A stretch of 64,000 nucleotides of DNA, from NCBI GenBank assembly GCA_015680685.1, contig MNCI01022125.1:291699-355698 (forward strand), written 5' to 3'. Under the pieces are notes generated by a model. It saw only the letters and a program-made list of their open reading frames with translations. It had not been told where the DNA came from and did no database searches. The position numbers were made by a program, and so were the translations under genes. Of this stretch, positions 38,251 through 52,117 are shown in pieces (the first letter of the stretch is position 1; every line of letters begins with the position of its first letter). This stretch comes from Gnetum montanum (Eukaryota > Streptophyta > Gnetopsida > Gnetales > Gnetaceae).

Positions 38251-38701
38251 TGTAGAGAGCATGCCTTATTGGAGGTTTAAAAGCTACCTTCCTTCTAGAA
38301 TAGGGGTTGGAACGAGTATGGAGATCCAAGCAAGTTTCATGCTATCTTAACTATCATTCTCTCTTTAAGAACTACATAGCCCTAATTCTGTGTATTACAT
38401 CACAAGGATATGTAGGCACCCTAGGCTTTGGTTTTTGGTATGGGCTCTCTTAAGAATTGTTGTATCTTATGTGTTTTCTAGTGCTTTTTTGAATATTGTG
38501 TCTGTGTGTGTCAGGTTGGTCCTATCACTTATATGATTATCAAGACATAATCATGATGTTCCTAACCTTTAGACTAACGTATGTTATGAATCTATGTTGT
38601 GCTTACAAGTTCTATGATCACTAAGGTGTAGTTCATTTTGAGTCTACTTTAAGACACTTGGTGACTCTAAGACTCAAAGTGGTGCTTAGTGGCACTCTCC
38701 A
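38251..38701 (+). repeat. 3' LTR of the gag-only element
   Basis: Starts TGTAGAGAGC directly after a purine tract (TGAGGGAGG, 38241-38249) and ends GGCACTCTCCA. Confidence 0.7.
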
Positions 38702-41382
38702 AAGTAGTGTCTCATCAGTGACTAACTTAATAACTATCAAATATGTAGGAAAGCATGGTTGATTTAAACTAATAAAGAGAGCGATAGATAGTGTGAAAAA
38801 AGGGGGTGATAGAACTTCAAACAATTAAGAATATATAGAAGGTAGATTAGGATCTATACCTTATCATAATGCTTTTTACTTAATGTGTAACAATAGCGGA
38901 GTAGCCTTGTGGTGGGACACTCTTATTTGGCAGGTTACATCTACCCTATTAAGGTGAAGGGGTTATGCTACCAGCCTCTATGTTCATTTGCTCCAATTTT
39001 TTTTTAAAATTATTTAGTTAATTTTTAGGTAAATAGTGATTGATTTAGGATCCATGCCCAATAGACCTTCCATCCATTATGAATGCAAGGAAGGGTTGAT
39101 TAGGATCCATGCCCAATTAAATGAAAACCAAAAACTAAAGTAGAGCATTAGGGATTTGATAATTTAGTTATTTTAGGCACAATAGATTTGAACTTTTTTG
39201 TTCTATTTTAAATACTTGGTTATTTAGTTATTTTTAATCTTAAATTATTTGGTTATTTATTCATCAATATTAACCATTGGATAATGGATATTATGAAATA
39301 AAAGTTTGTGAGCATCCATAGAGAATTTTAAAAACAAACACAAATGATATAAAAGATGTAGTAAATACAAATTACAATTAAGACTATAATTAAAATAGAT
39401 TAAATTATCTTCACGAATATTAACATTAGAGAAGATGTATAAGCCTTTAAAATTTAACAAGTATGATGGTTATTTTATGTGAAACTAAAAATAAAATTAT
39501 ATTACATTTATATAAACCCAAAGGATTTATGAAACAAACTAGTTTAGCTATATATTTATGATATGTATCTACTATTTATCCAAGAAATTTTTTTTCTATT
39601 TTAAAATAATGAATACCAAAATCAATTCATTGATAATTGATTTTCATGTTGAAAAAAAAAATTAAAACCAATGTTAAATAATTCTTACCATGTCAGTTAT
39701 TAAGCTTGAAGCTGTGTGTTATAATTAGTCGAGTCATTACATAACTATAATAAATCTTGCTATAAAGTTCATCTCTTGCAGTATGATAATAATAATTTAT
39801 TTTCTTTGATAAAGTTTAGCCAATTGGTAATTGGCCTCTTCATCAAAATAAGCTTATGCAAAATACATTAATAGCAATAAATCTAAAGTACAATAGATTT
39901 ATCCAATAGTCATGTAACTTGAACAATTCTTCTATATAATTCCTAAGAACCAACAATGGTAAGTTCAATAGCTAATACAAAGATTAACTAAACATTTGTC
40001 CTTCTAGTATGAGAAAATTTGTTTTACAACATTCTAATAATACATTCTTCTTCTACCATAATAAACACAATTAACATATTTTGTCTTGGTGCAACATGAG
40101 CTTTCTGAGAATTCTAATGTCACAACCTTTTTGATAAGTTCATTATTTTTTTTTTTTTCATATAACATAACATCAACTAAGATGTCATGTCATTCTTGTA
40201 GCTTATCTAAAATAGAAAGCACTAAAAGCCTTGTATTATGCAATATAAATTTATCATGAAAATTATTATGGATATATAACAAGAGAATGATAAACCAGCT
40301 TTATCAATGACAACTATGTAAGGAAGAAATGTATTCAATGCATGCAAATTCATTGTTTATCATAGTAATATCAATTTCTTGTATGACTTCATGGTCTTTT
40401 GGTTGTATTAGTTGTTTCAAAATAACACGCGATGAACTTGTACAACTTTTAAAACACTCACTTATGACCTAACATACAAGACCTAAAGAAAGACATGACC
40501 TTTTGGGAGTTGTGCCTCTCCTTTACCGGGACATGACTTTTGATTTTTTTTCAATTATGAATTCATAAGCAAATTTCCAAACAAACCTTACGAACCAAGA
40601 AAACAATTTACAAACTTAACATACCACTTATGACTTAATTTTACTAAGAAAGTATGAATTACACTCACCCCGTGTCATTTAACTTATTCCAAAAAATTAG
40701 AATAAACATTACTTTATAAGCCAGCAACTAATAAAAGCCTAGCTTGAATTAGGCTTGATTTGAGAGCAACAGTGACTTACCAGTTACTTTTGATGACTGT
40801 AGCACTCAGGTTGGTTTCAAAGTTTAAGACGCTTACGTGATTTAAAAACCAAATTCAACTTGCAAGATTCAGAAGTTGTGCATCAAAAAAAATTTGCATG
40901 AACATGGTTGGTTGCATGTTCGCGAAGAATGTATAGATGGTTAATGCTGTTTCTTTACATTCTCTTAACACAAGAAGCACCTACAAAATCCTGAATTTTA
41001 AAGGCATTCAACAGCTTGGATTTGGTATTAAATGGCATGCGCACTATTTTGACATGCCACAGAACTACACATTGCAAACAATATGTTTATTTTAGGGAAA
41101 AAGATCATACAAAAACCTTTCATGAGAGCTCTTTTAGCCTTCATTATAAACCGTTTATAAAGAATCACTAAGAAAAATCCCTATTGTTCAAAAATAATAA
41201 ATGGGGTATGCAACAATATAGTGCTAGATGATGTTGCAATTATGCATGATTTTGAGCAAATAAATACAGTTCCTCAAAAATTACTAATCCTACAATAGCA
41301 CACATTGCGATGAACTTAGTTTATTCCAAGGTGAAGGGTCTATAAATTAGGTAGCAGTTATAAAACGAGCACCAGCAACTGA
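38702..41382. other. Non-coding, nothing recognised
   Basis: AT-rich sequence with no long open frame. The right part is the downstream flank and 3' UTR of the BADC gene. Confidence 0.4.
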
Positions 41383-44300
41383 TCATTTAATGCCGTGGAA
41401 TGAGGGCAAGACTGCAATTAGTGGATCACCATAACCTACAGGCTCTGCACAGAAGTCCAAAAGAGATTATTTAAAATGGTAAAGAGTTTTCATGACTTTG
41501 GAAATCTAAAGAACAGAAAGATGTACAAGACATGGCTTGAAAATCACTGGCACATCTATAACAAGCAAGATGACAGCAAAATCAATCAACTCAGCAATGT
41601 AAATACTATACCGCCATCATTCCACAGAATCTTAACGACTTCTCCTTCGACTTCAGACTGCACATGTAATAGACAAATAAGTTTCTACAACAAATAAAAA
41701 AGCCTTTAGAAAAACTAGTAATGCTTTATCTACAAACCATAACAGGTGTCTGGGTACCAAGCTGATCAAGATAACAGACAACCTGCCCTTCTTTTATTTC
41801 TTTACCCTGGGAAATAAACATATTTAAATTTATCAACGTATAATAAATAATCCTTCCAAACAGAAAAGACACTAACAGAAACGTAGTATCAAAACAATAA
41901 CGAATATCATATATTTGTCAATGTACTGAACAGATACTCAGATAGAAGACAAAGATAGAGATGCAATTTCAACTTGCAAAAATGGTAGTTTTCTATATTC
42001 TTCGACATATGCACTCTCATCACATGTTCAGTTCCAAGCAATGTAAAATGAAACAATGCACACATCATTCTAGCCATCCGTAAGTTGTGTTCCTGTGTGG
42101 TATCTCAATAAAATCCCCATGCATCAGATGCCTACCTTTTCCTGCCTTATTCTAACAAGATACTTACATTCGAGATTGCACCATACGCTTAATCCACAAG
42201 TTGCTGAAAAGAGTATGCTTTCACATAATACAGTCCTATTAAGAATAAAATTGTTACAAGTGCCAATAAATATGGAAGAAATGGTAAAGTGCCCGTTTCT
42301 CTAGTCATAAGGCTTGGGTTTTCTTTGTTTCATATTTAGATACATTTTCTTTCCTGTCTAGAGAAAATTCTCATTGGAAATAAATAGTAGAAAGCAATGT
42401 AAATATACCTCTTCACAAAGAGGTCGTCCACTCTTTCCCTTGACAACCCGACTTCTCTTGAAGATGCCAACCTGCCAAAGCAACGATGACAGATGTGATT
42501 AGGAGAAGAAAGACTGATAATTATAACAGTTCCCAACTTGATAGTGTCTAAATTTAGGCACCTTTGGAGAAGTAACAAAACGAAGACCTTCATCCCCTGC
42601 AGCCTCTAAAATACCAAACTTTGATGATTTATACATCTGTAGCTTTGCTAGCAGTGGATTTGAAGATCCTGAAGAAGGTTTTGGTGAAGGCAAAGATGGT
42701 GCTGGAGCACTATTATTAGATTCCACCATGGGTTCGCTTGGGACCGGAGGAGCTGTCACCGGAGACGCAACTGCAGATGGTCCTTTGCTCTTTTCTATAT
42801 TTCGAAGCAAGTGCATTTCAAAGTTTCCAGCCTACAAATTTCGTTAATAGAAATGTTTAGATAGAGAAACATCAACCATGATCAACAAACATAACGTCTT
42901 CAACTTAAATATAGGATGACATAATACTTGACTTTCTGCTATACCATTTTATAAGCACTTTTTGCAGTCAAGCATAATTATACAACTACTGTCTTACGTA
43001 AATCTTATCTTCTTCTTCTTTTTAATTAAAAAAAATATTTAGGATATTTGTGTTGAAGACTTGCTGTAATAAAAATTAGAAAAAGACTGTCTTGAATCAT
43101 TTGCATCACTCCGGATCCTTTTAATTTCAATTGGTCATTTAGATATACAATCGTTCATCAACAATATATAATTAACATGGTTTTACGTCTTTATGAAGAA
43201 TGTGAGCAATAAACAGGTAGGGACTAAGAGTGCCCTTCAGAGCTGTAGCATGGTAAAAAGACCAGTACCTGGAGCCTCAATGCTCATCCTGCCAAGCATA
43301 CCACCTGTTACCGTCATCTAGAGCATGAACAGCTTTCAATAACAAAAGGGAATTTTAAAATTGACGCATTAACAAAGCAATTTCATTTTTTAAAAACTGG
43401 TGGTAGGTTTGATATCAGTAATTACAGATTAATTGTAGTCAGCAACACTTTTGCCAGGCTTTTAAGAATTATTCTGGAATCGAAGACTGGCAATTGAGAA
43501 AGGAGAATCAAGTGCATGAAATGTCTCAAGCGGGGTTTAAACAGGTAACACTACAATTATTCATCTGGTTACTTTGAAAACCTAATGAACAATGCCAGGA
43601 AATACTCAGACGGGAACACATTTATTTTGTGGACTTCTCTGAACTATATGATTCTGCGTTTTGAAGTAACCTGTGACAACATTTGCACAACATTGGAACT
43701 TGTTCCGGATTAAACTGTACCAACAGGATTGTATCCAGCTTCAAGATGACAATTCCCGAGACTTCAATTTTTCATAGCTCCATCAACGTGAACTAAGGTT
43801 GTCCTCTATCTAATACACTTTTTGGGATATCAATTAATTCAAAAAATGGATGTAGGATGTACCATCTAATTATTCATTTCAAGTACAAAAATGTCCTATT
43901 GGTCTTCTGTTTACTGGTGATGTTGCATTAGTATTAAAATCTAGCAAAGGGTTGCAACATTTCTTATTATCTTAAATTAAATATCTGGTAGAGGAGTTCT
44001 AGGTTAAAAGGTAAACTCAGTATGGAATCCTGCTCTTAGAAATGGGGTTGTTGCCTTTTAGACTACATGTTATCCATTCGTTTGTTGCATATACCCTTAA
44101 TGTAGCTAATTCAACAATTAATGATTCTCCAAGTTGGTACTGCCAGGGAATATTGTGACTCCAAAAATGGAACATGGACATTCAAATATTTTTGTTGCAT
44201 TCCCAAATAAAACTCCATCAACCTATCAAGCAAAAATAGAAATAAAAAAAAAATAAACAGCATCAGAGAAGGAATCCCTGCAAGGGTAGGCTATTTCATT

Positions 44301-47300
44301 GCTACAATTCGTCACCATTTATGAGTTCAAACTGACAAGACAAGAATGGGTTCTCATTATTTTAAAATAGAAACAGGAAAATGGCCTGATATTCTACAAG
44401 AAGATAGGAACTGCCACCTCTGTCCCAAAACTTAGCATATTCAAAGTAGATAGAACATTACAACTCTCAATCTAAGTAATTTATTTCCATCTTGTCAAAA
44501 GTTACTTGGTAACTCGGTGAATGAGGTTTTTGAATAGAGTTTTAACGTAATAAAACTTCTAGTTTCCAGATTCCAACAAATCAAAAACATCGAAATAGTT
44601 CATTATGTTAAGATAGAACATAAGCACGATCGTGAATTAGGGTACCAATAACATCTACCCAAAAGTATCTCTTATTGCATAATATTATGTAACATTGTCC
44701 TGTATTATAAGAGAGTTTGAGTTGTTTATATTTTTTTAAAATTCTTTTTATTTTTACATGTTCTCCCTGCAATTGCTCCAGTAACTAAGGCCATTGTGCC
44801 TTTTAATGGTTGGAAAAACAATGTCTAGCAGAATTTCGTTTGGCAAAGAGGAGAGGTTGCAACATTCATGATAGAGGAGGTTCTGGTTGAAAGGCATCTT
44901 GCTTTTGGTGTTCATGTGCTGACTTTGCCAATGTATGTCTCTTACTATAGAGATTAATCTTGCTGGCTTGCCTATTCTAGGCTTGTAGCACATTTGAGCA
45001 TTCTATTTCGGATTTCTGTATACCAGATACTCAGTCTAAAATAACATTTGGTAATCAACTACCTTAGTTATACATTTATAATATATATCTATAATTTGGC
45101 TGAGAGAAATTTTTTTTGTTCTTGTAAAGAAACATGTCCATCCTTACCAAATTCTCTGCATTCCTGTATAAAAAATGTGGCATATATACTCAACTGTATA
45201 GTTTTTCTGATGAATCCGGGCAAGATAAATGTAATAAAATTGCCAAGAATGATGGTATATAAAGCTTAAGCACACACATACAATGCAAAACCAAACAAAA
45301 TTAAATTTGAGATCTGAAATTAAACAAGAATGGTGGTAAAATTGGTTTTGTTATGGATGAAATATTATTTAGCATTGCCAATAGATTCTCATAGACCATT
45401 ATGGGCAGAATATTATTTATCATTACCGATCTCCGATTGGTGCTTGGCCTCTTGGCCAAAAAAATTCAATTCTCATTTTCCCTGGTTCTACTAATGAGCA
45501 AGTGACAAAAATGGGCCCAAACCCACGAGTGATGTTGGTTTTCTTGGCATAATCTGTCCCGTCGGTTTGAAAGATAAAGAGTTACTTGTTGCTGCTACTT
45601 TGTTAGACTACATCATTACTTTGTGCAACCCTAGTTATAATCCTTGGCAGATGATGTTACAGAGTCAAACTTTTAAAGGGAGCTTATCATTTTTTTTTCT
45701 CTTTTTAAAAGAGAAATTCACAATGAAGATTTTAAACATGTGCCAAGATGAAAACAGCACATAGAAACAAAGAGAGATAAAGATGTGAACTTCAACACAA
45801 AGCAACTTATTTAAAAGGTAAATAATAGAATGTGAGCATCGAGCAAGAAGCTATACATGGCAATTTACTAAATGGTACACACTAATCAATTAATCAACAT
45901 TTTGTTTATTGCTGAAAAATGTGAAATAAATTTAAACCAAAGTTTTCACAATAGGATTGTACCAATATATCATGAATGACACTTACCTACAAGAGACTGT
46001 TTATAACAAAAAGCATTTTATAAAAAGAATCAGGTAAACTACTTTTATCAGTTTGCAAACTTCCATTGTTGAGAAAAAAAACGCATTCTATCTCATCTCC
46101 GTGATAATCAAACTGGCTTTATTTGATTGGAAGATAAATTGCCCTCAAAAGAAAAATTACATCAATGATAACACTCCGATAAATAAAAACTTGGAAACTA
46201 TTCATGATAACTAGCAAAAGAAAGAAAGTCAAAAACAAAGAACCCTAACAACACTCAAATGCTAGCTAAAGAGCATGACATGAAACAAAAACAGTAACAT
46301 ATTTAATCATCTTAAATGGTAATTTAGAACTCAGAACTATTCAAAAAGCTGTTTTACTGATTTTGAACTTTAGCTAATGGCAATGCTCTAAATCAGGGAA
46401 AACAAAGGAGCTGACTATTTCAGATAAATGAAACAATCAATATTTTGATCAAAGCACAGTATGAAAAACAAAATACCAAACATGAATTCTTTTGATGCCA
46501 GTGCATAACAAAGTAACTAACTTGTTTTGTATACGTTACTATATACATCAACGACTAAATTTTAATGAATTGAACATTTAATGATATACTGCTTAAAATT
46601 TAAAATATTTGGACACCTTTAGTTTGATTTCAGCAACATTTGTTTCATCACAGACTTCCATTAATAGAGACTGCATTTCACAGAGGACATGAAAAGTCAG
46701 AACATAGATTTAAACATATTACTAAGTAACACTGATAAATATTATAGTATATTTCTTAAGAATGTTAGTGTCTGTTAATACACACAGAAATTTATAGGTA
46801 AGCAAACTCAATAATTCAAACCTGCAATCCCTGCAAATCTAGATTGCACACTAATTACAAAAAATGGCATTCCACATTACCTCAAACCCATCAGGAAGAA
46901 ATGTATCTTGTTGGCTTTCCTTTCTTGAATTATCTGGTGATTCACTCACTGATGAAACTGCAGGATAATATATATCATGTAATAAAGCCATGAACACTAA
47001 TGGAACAATTCAAGAAAAAGAAGGAAAAAGATGCAAAAGGAACAACAAATACAATCTATTGACCTGAAAACTTTAAGTGACCTGAAGATACATGGTCCTT
47101 TTTTGTTCGATATTACAATGGTTATTTTATGTATGAATGCCTTTTTACAACAAAAAGGTTCCAACATATGTAACCTAGATTTGCATAAAATGTTCTTGGA
47201 TGTAGACTCTTAGGAGAACCATTCATGAACTTGCCTTTTAAAAGGTGAAAATTTTGAATAATCAATGTTGATCTTTGAAATGAGAATCTGTAGGGGACAT

Positions 47301-50300
47301 TAAATACTAGCAAAATTTCATTTAGCAAAAAAACAAAGGAAAAAAGACAAATACAAGACAACAAACTGATTCAATAAATAATTTTTCTTTAAAAATATTA
47401 TAACACAGGTAGCAAAGGTTTTTTCTTTCTTTTTCTTTTTATTTTAATGATGTCCATAAGGAAACCTCTGCCATCTAGCTGAAGAAATCAGTTTCAGCCC
47501 TATATAGTGGAAAATTTAGTTATACATCAAGATAAGTTGATGGGATGGACTTGAGAAGATCATGATGGAGCTATCAGACGTCATCATTGAAAAAAAAGAA
47601 GGAAGAAAAAGGCCTTCACCCCTCCTAGACAACCTTATGGACTGTTACATTAACAGATCTATATGCATATGCCTTACTGACCATACTAATTACATGAACT
47701 TATTATTAACTAGGCCTATATTTAAGCAGGGCTGGAGTTTCAAAAATGACTTACCTATACATTGACATTTCAACAGTCAAAATTTGGATATTTTATTCAT
47801 CTATAGCCAATTTTCACTCATTTTACCTTAAAAAAAGAAAATTGCATAATAAAATCAACCTCCATATTTGTCCATATACTTCAAATCCTGCATTAAGGTG
47901 TATGATGAAACCCCAATTAATTTTGTGCATCTTCCAAGATTATTCATATTGATTGGTAAAACAGATTAAATCAGGGTGTGTTTGATTACATGATTCTACT
48001 GATGCTGAATCTGCGGATTTTACTTTTTATATTAAAAATTTTGTGTGGTTTTATATAGATGAATCATCAAATTCTTGTCTGAGCCAGCGGTTCTATTGCT
48101 TTTTTAATTCCTTCCAGATTTAACCTTCAGATGTTTAATCTATCTGATTCATGAATCATTAGACTCAACATCGACATGGCTACAAGCATCCAGAGCTTTA
48201 GGTAACCAAACACTCCCTTAGCCAACCTCTTATTGTTGGGCTAAGGCTATAATGATTATGGTGGTCAAATAGATTGCATTACCATATTATTTGACTATAA
48301 GAATAATTGTGAATCACCAGTCATTGCTTTTTTTTTGTGAGGAAGCATTAAATCGTTAATACAACTACATACAGTTCCATTAGTCATCATTGGACAAGCA
48401 TTTCTAACAATTCAGGTTTTCAAAAAGTTTTTGGTAACACAAATGTATAAACATTGGCACAGTTCTTATGACTATCTAGCGTTACCTGTTGAAATTAACA
48501 TTCTCTACAAAAAATATAGCTTCAACAATGCAGTAACAAAGGATACAGAAAGTTTACTCATGTTCATCATTTACATTTGACTTAAGGAAATTTTGTGAAC
48601 CCGTTTAAGAAACTATCTGAAAGAAATAGATGGGTAAATGAAGTCAACTGTTCTTATAATTGAATAATTAATAATTGATATTAACAATGATAATAATTTC
48701 AGTAGCAAATAGAAGTGCATTTAAAAATAAATGATAGTGTATAATGCATAGCAAAATGAAATATTTCAACGTCTTGCAATATAATTTTGTAGCCATTGAT
48801 TGTTATTTATGTCTACGTTGTATACTAATACAAAGTTGCAGTAGTTCAGGAACATTTTTGAAAATGCCAGTTAATGAACAAATGTTAGCTATTACAGCAA
48901 CAGCATACTTTTGTAAGCATGAAAGCAAACCAAATCTTCTCAAGTTAACATTGAAATTCTTGCAACTTCACAAAATTTTTTTCATACAAAAAATAGCAGG
49001 CTAGCAGCACCTTAATGACACTTACCATCAGAATTCAGTGCAAGTGCAACATAAGAAGATTTTGAATGTGATGAATAACTAGGTCTGCATCTTCCCTCCC
49101 TAAGGGAGAACTTTAGAGAACTTAGAGAAGAATTATGAAGAGTCACCTTTGATAATGATTTACAGGAAATATTAGGATGATTATTCTTCACATCCACTTT
49201 GTCAATCAAAGTTTTTACTTGGGCAGAGGATCCCAATGAACCTGGAAACAAAATCAGCAACAGAAAACAATGAAATTTTTATGAACTACCATGATGATAA
49301 TTATAATGAAACAATATATGCATATTTTCAAATGATATCCAGGTTTCATGTCAAAGATCTAAAGTCGTAACAGTAAATGTGCTCCCCGTTAGAACATGAT
49401 CCTACATGACAAAAAAGTGACAAATTGGCATAATTCAAAAGGGAAAATACAAGGTATTTTCTGGGTTTTTATACTCGTGTAAAAAGCAAATTTACATGAA
49501 ATACTTTGCTATACTCAGGCCAAAGTTTATGGAATGGGTTTTGAATCTCAACACAATTGTCATGCTATTATCAATGCAAGTAGATTTTTTAAATATTTTC
49601 AGCTGAAATCAAAATATAATATATGTTTTAAGACTATCTTTGTTCACATCTTTAAGCAACATTTTGCACTGAACAATTTTAAAAATCCATGTGATCCATT
49701 CACATTGTGACAAACAGCTTGTTACCTGCTTAGCTTTGCTGCGGGCATCTTCTAATCTTGCATTCTATGTATATATAAATGGAAGTGTAAACATTTGTTT
49801 TAATTCTTTTGATTTAATCTACAAGAAGGTTGAACAATGGGGGGTAGTGTACTTACCACCGGTAATATCCGGTTTCATAATCATTCACAACTAGTCACTA
49901 TTTTATGCATTTTAATGTTGCAGACTAATGCAAAAAATGTTTAGTCGGCATGAAAAAGGAATGTGTCAGCCATTTTCTTTGCCATAAACTTTGCAAGGTT
50001 CATAGAGGCATGCTGTTCATGTAGAACAGCACATTTTTTCTCTCAATGAAGCCACAGACAGAGCACATTGTTGTCAGCAATTTTTTTCTCGTTTTTGGCT
50101 TTGCTTTCCAACATTTTCCTCCATTTCTAGCTTTCCTTTGCAAAATTGTTGCAAACTAAAGTTATGTCAATGTAAGTGAGGTGAGCCATACACTTCTTCG
50201 TTCATTCTCTGTGCATTTTCTGTAACATTTGTGCTTGAGTTTGAACAACAATTGATTTTTGCTTATTCTTGCTTCCTGTCTTTATTACCGGCATTTCATT

Positions 50301-51394
50301 TACAGAAGTAAGCATTACTTCCTACTGTGCTGCACAAATAACAAAAATGTATGGTTGTGTTGTGTACCAACGATTCTTTCTTCTTACAGCAGAGAACAAT
50401 TCCCATTCCATTGATGCATTCTCTAATACTTCTTTGATTACTTAACTTAATAAAAAATTCTTTTACTGTTTATGCTATATTGCTTCTTTGCTGAAAAGTA
50501 AATTACTTAAAAAATATTTTTTTTGTTTCCGCTGTTGCCTTAACCCTTTTTCGCCTGCTATTGCTGGGCGTACCCTCTTGTTACGGGTAATAACCGATGG
50601 CAAGAACCCCACCCCCTATTGTTTAACCTTCCCTAATCTACCATTAAAATACGTTACTAAAAAGCAAATTAGTTGTCGTCATCAATTCTAAAAAATGTCA
50701 TCTACGGACTTCAAATAAGGCATAGGGCAAATTCTTAAATATTGAGATTTTCTAGAAAACTCTTATTCATACAGTTTCCACATTGCTCTGAAATAGCGTA
50801 CGCAAGCAGGGACACAGTCAACTGATGCCAGACATTTTAATAGTGAGAAGAATAAACAAATATACAGTACACGATACCGCAGTTCAAATTTCCATTCTTT
50901 TTCCTACTCCTTCACAAAAGGCTAGCCTTGCACAATGTCCATCTCTTCGTCAAAAATAGAGTTTCAATAATTCCGTATATGTCACAACAATGCCCTGCTT
51001 GTCTTCTCCATTCAGACCTTAAGAATATTAAGGTCACCAGATCATTGCTTCCTCCTCTTCTCTTACACTATTCCCCATTACTGGTTTTACCTGCTTACTC
51101 GATCCAATCCGCTAAACAATAATGTTTTAGGTAAAATAAGATCCCTTCAAGGTTCCCAAATTTAAAAGACAAAAAGGAAAAAGGAAAAAAAAAAAACACA
51201 CACACACACACACGGGGCAAACGCTGCACAAGTTTAAACACTTGAAAAAGCTGATTTTGAGCACAAGAGCATACGCCTAATTCGTTTCAAACCAAAACTC
51301 GATCATGTTCCAAACTAGAGCAAATCGCTCAGCTTTTCGCAGAGCAGCTGTTGTACTTACAGTGAACAATGGAGTGCGCACAAGAGACCGCCAT
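41383..51394 (-). CDS. BADC protein, regulator of plastid acetyl-CoA carboxylase
   Basis: Nine exons: 51394-51361, 49241-49026, 46957-46881, 46670-46617, 42831-42562, 42471-42409, 41806-41738, 41657-41612, 41444-41383. They join in frame to 296 residues. The start MAVSCAHSIVHCSLGSSAQ is Ser/Ala-rich, as expected of a chloroplast transit peptide. A Pro/Ser-rich linker (about residues 140-180) precedes the biotinyl-like domain (VGIFKRSRVVKGKSGRPLCEE ... GQVVCYLDQLG ... SEVEGEVVKILWNDG). Biotin carriers have Ala-Met-Lys where this protein has Gln253-Leu254-Gly255, so it cannot be biotinylated. That is the mark of the BADC family, which occupies carrier positions in heteromeric acetyl-CoA carboxylase and restrains fatty acid synthesis. 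Introns 1, 2 and 4 exceed 2 kb; intron 4 is 3.8 kb. An open frame starting at 51546 uses TTG and is not the start. Confidence 0.9.
47974..48217. mobile_element. MITE, Tourist/Harbinger-like, in BADC intron 2
   Basis: 244 bp with terminal inverted repeats GGGTGTGTTTGATTAC and, at the right end inverted, GGGAGTGTTTGGTTAC (14 of 16 match). It is flanked by TCA and TTA, close to the TTA/TAA target duplication of this superfamily. No coding capacity. A hAT origin is possible, but no 8-bp duplication was seen. Confidence 0.65.
51197..51212. repeat. CA microsatellite after an A run, BADC intron 1
   Basis: Eight CA units preceded by about a dozen A residues. Confidence 0.85.
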
Positions 51395-52117
51395 TGAAGG
51401 TTCTTGGTAGCAGCACGATCAACCTCGAGCACTCGCAGACAACTGAAAGATCCGGAGAGAGATCTGGTCTGGTCTAGCCTGTCAAAGGATATAACGAGGT
51501 GCGTAGTAGTTGGCAGTTCGCCGACCCACCTCCTCGTAAACTCCAATATCTACTAGTTTTCGTTAAAGCCAGAGACGTTGGAGGCTTGGAGCTACAGATT
51601 CACACTTTCGGTTGAATTACCGAAGGAGGATTTACAGCTTTGCCATCGTCCAGGTCTGAAATCATCTTAGGCTGTCTTTTTAATACTTAATGTTTTGAGC
51701 GTCGTAAATTTATGCAATTGCAGAAGAAGCCTGGGATTTGAGATGCTTGAAACCTGATACGAGTTGCCCTTGCATGAATCATTTCGAGTACAGATAGTAG
51801 GCCCTGTTTTTTAAAAAAAATTTAATTTCGACGCCATAAGGATTTGTGCGTAATACGAGTACTTTCATGTTAAGATTTGGCAAACTCTTCCATGTAATTC
51901 AGGGGAGATAAAATCAGGTAAAAGATTAAGGATTCTGTAGTTAGGAAGTTGTAACTATAACTAGGTGGTGGTAAATTTTGGGGGTTGAAACTAAAACCAT
52001 TTTTTAACCATATTTAACCAGTGAACTTGACCCGGTGGCTAGATGAAGGGACCTTAAGAGTTTTAACCAAAAAGAAATAAGTTTTGGGTTTGAGCTATCT
52101 AATTAAGTGTTAGCTTA
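51395..52117. other. BADC upstream flank
   Basis: Likely 5' UTR and promoter of the minus-strand BADC gene. The first 250 bp are less AT-rich than the surroundings. No clear TATA box or other site was recognised. Confidence 0.45.

Larger units (their letters stand above)
34743..38701 (+). mobile_element. Gag-only LTR retrotransposon (TR-GAG type), with nested solo LTR
   Basis: The 5' LTR is 34743-35261 and the 3' LTR 38251-38701; they align along their length but have diverged strongly (519 against 451 bp). A primer site resembling the tRNA-iMet type (TAGTATCAAAGCCAAGG) starts at 35264. The polypurine tract TGAGGGAGG directly precedes the 3' LTR, which begins TGTAGAGAGC. Between them only gag remains are found; after removing the nested LTR the interior is about 2.1 kb, too short for pol. 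No target duplication is visible. Confidence 0.75.

Noticed and set aside
38885-38980. A-box-like TAGCCTTGTGG followed by a GGTTACATC word
   Set aside because: It does not fold as a tRNA and shows no terminal features.
43250-43320. Possible extra BADC exon in intron 4
   Set aside because: A GT follows a short open piece, but exons 4 and 5 already join in frame with the family sequence.
51277-51546. 89-codon open frame at the BADC 5' end
   Set aside because: It starts with TTG, has a stop just upstream and gives a protein unlike a transit peptide. The overlapping frame from 51394 fits splicing and the family.
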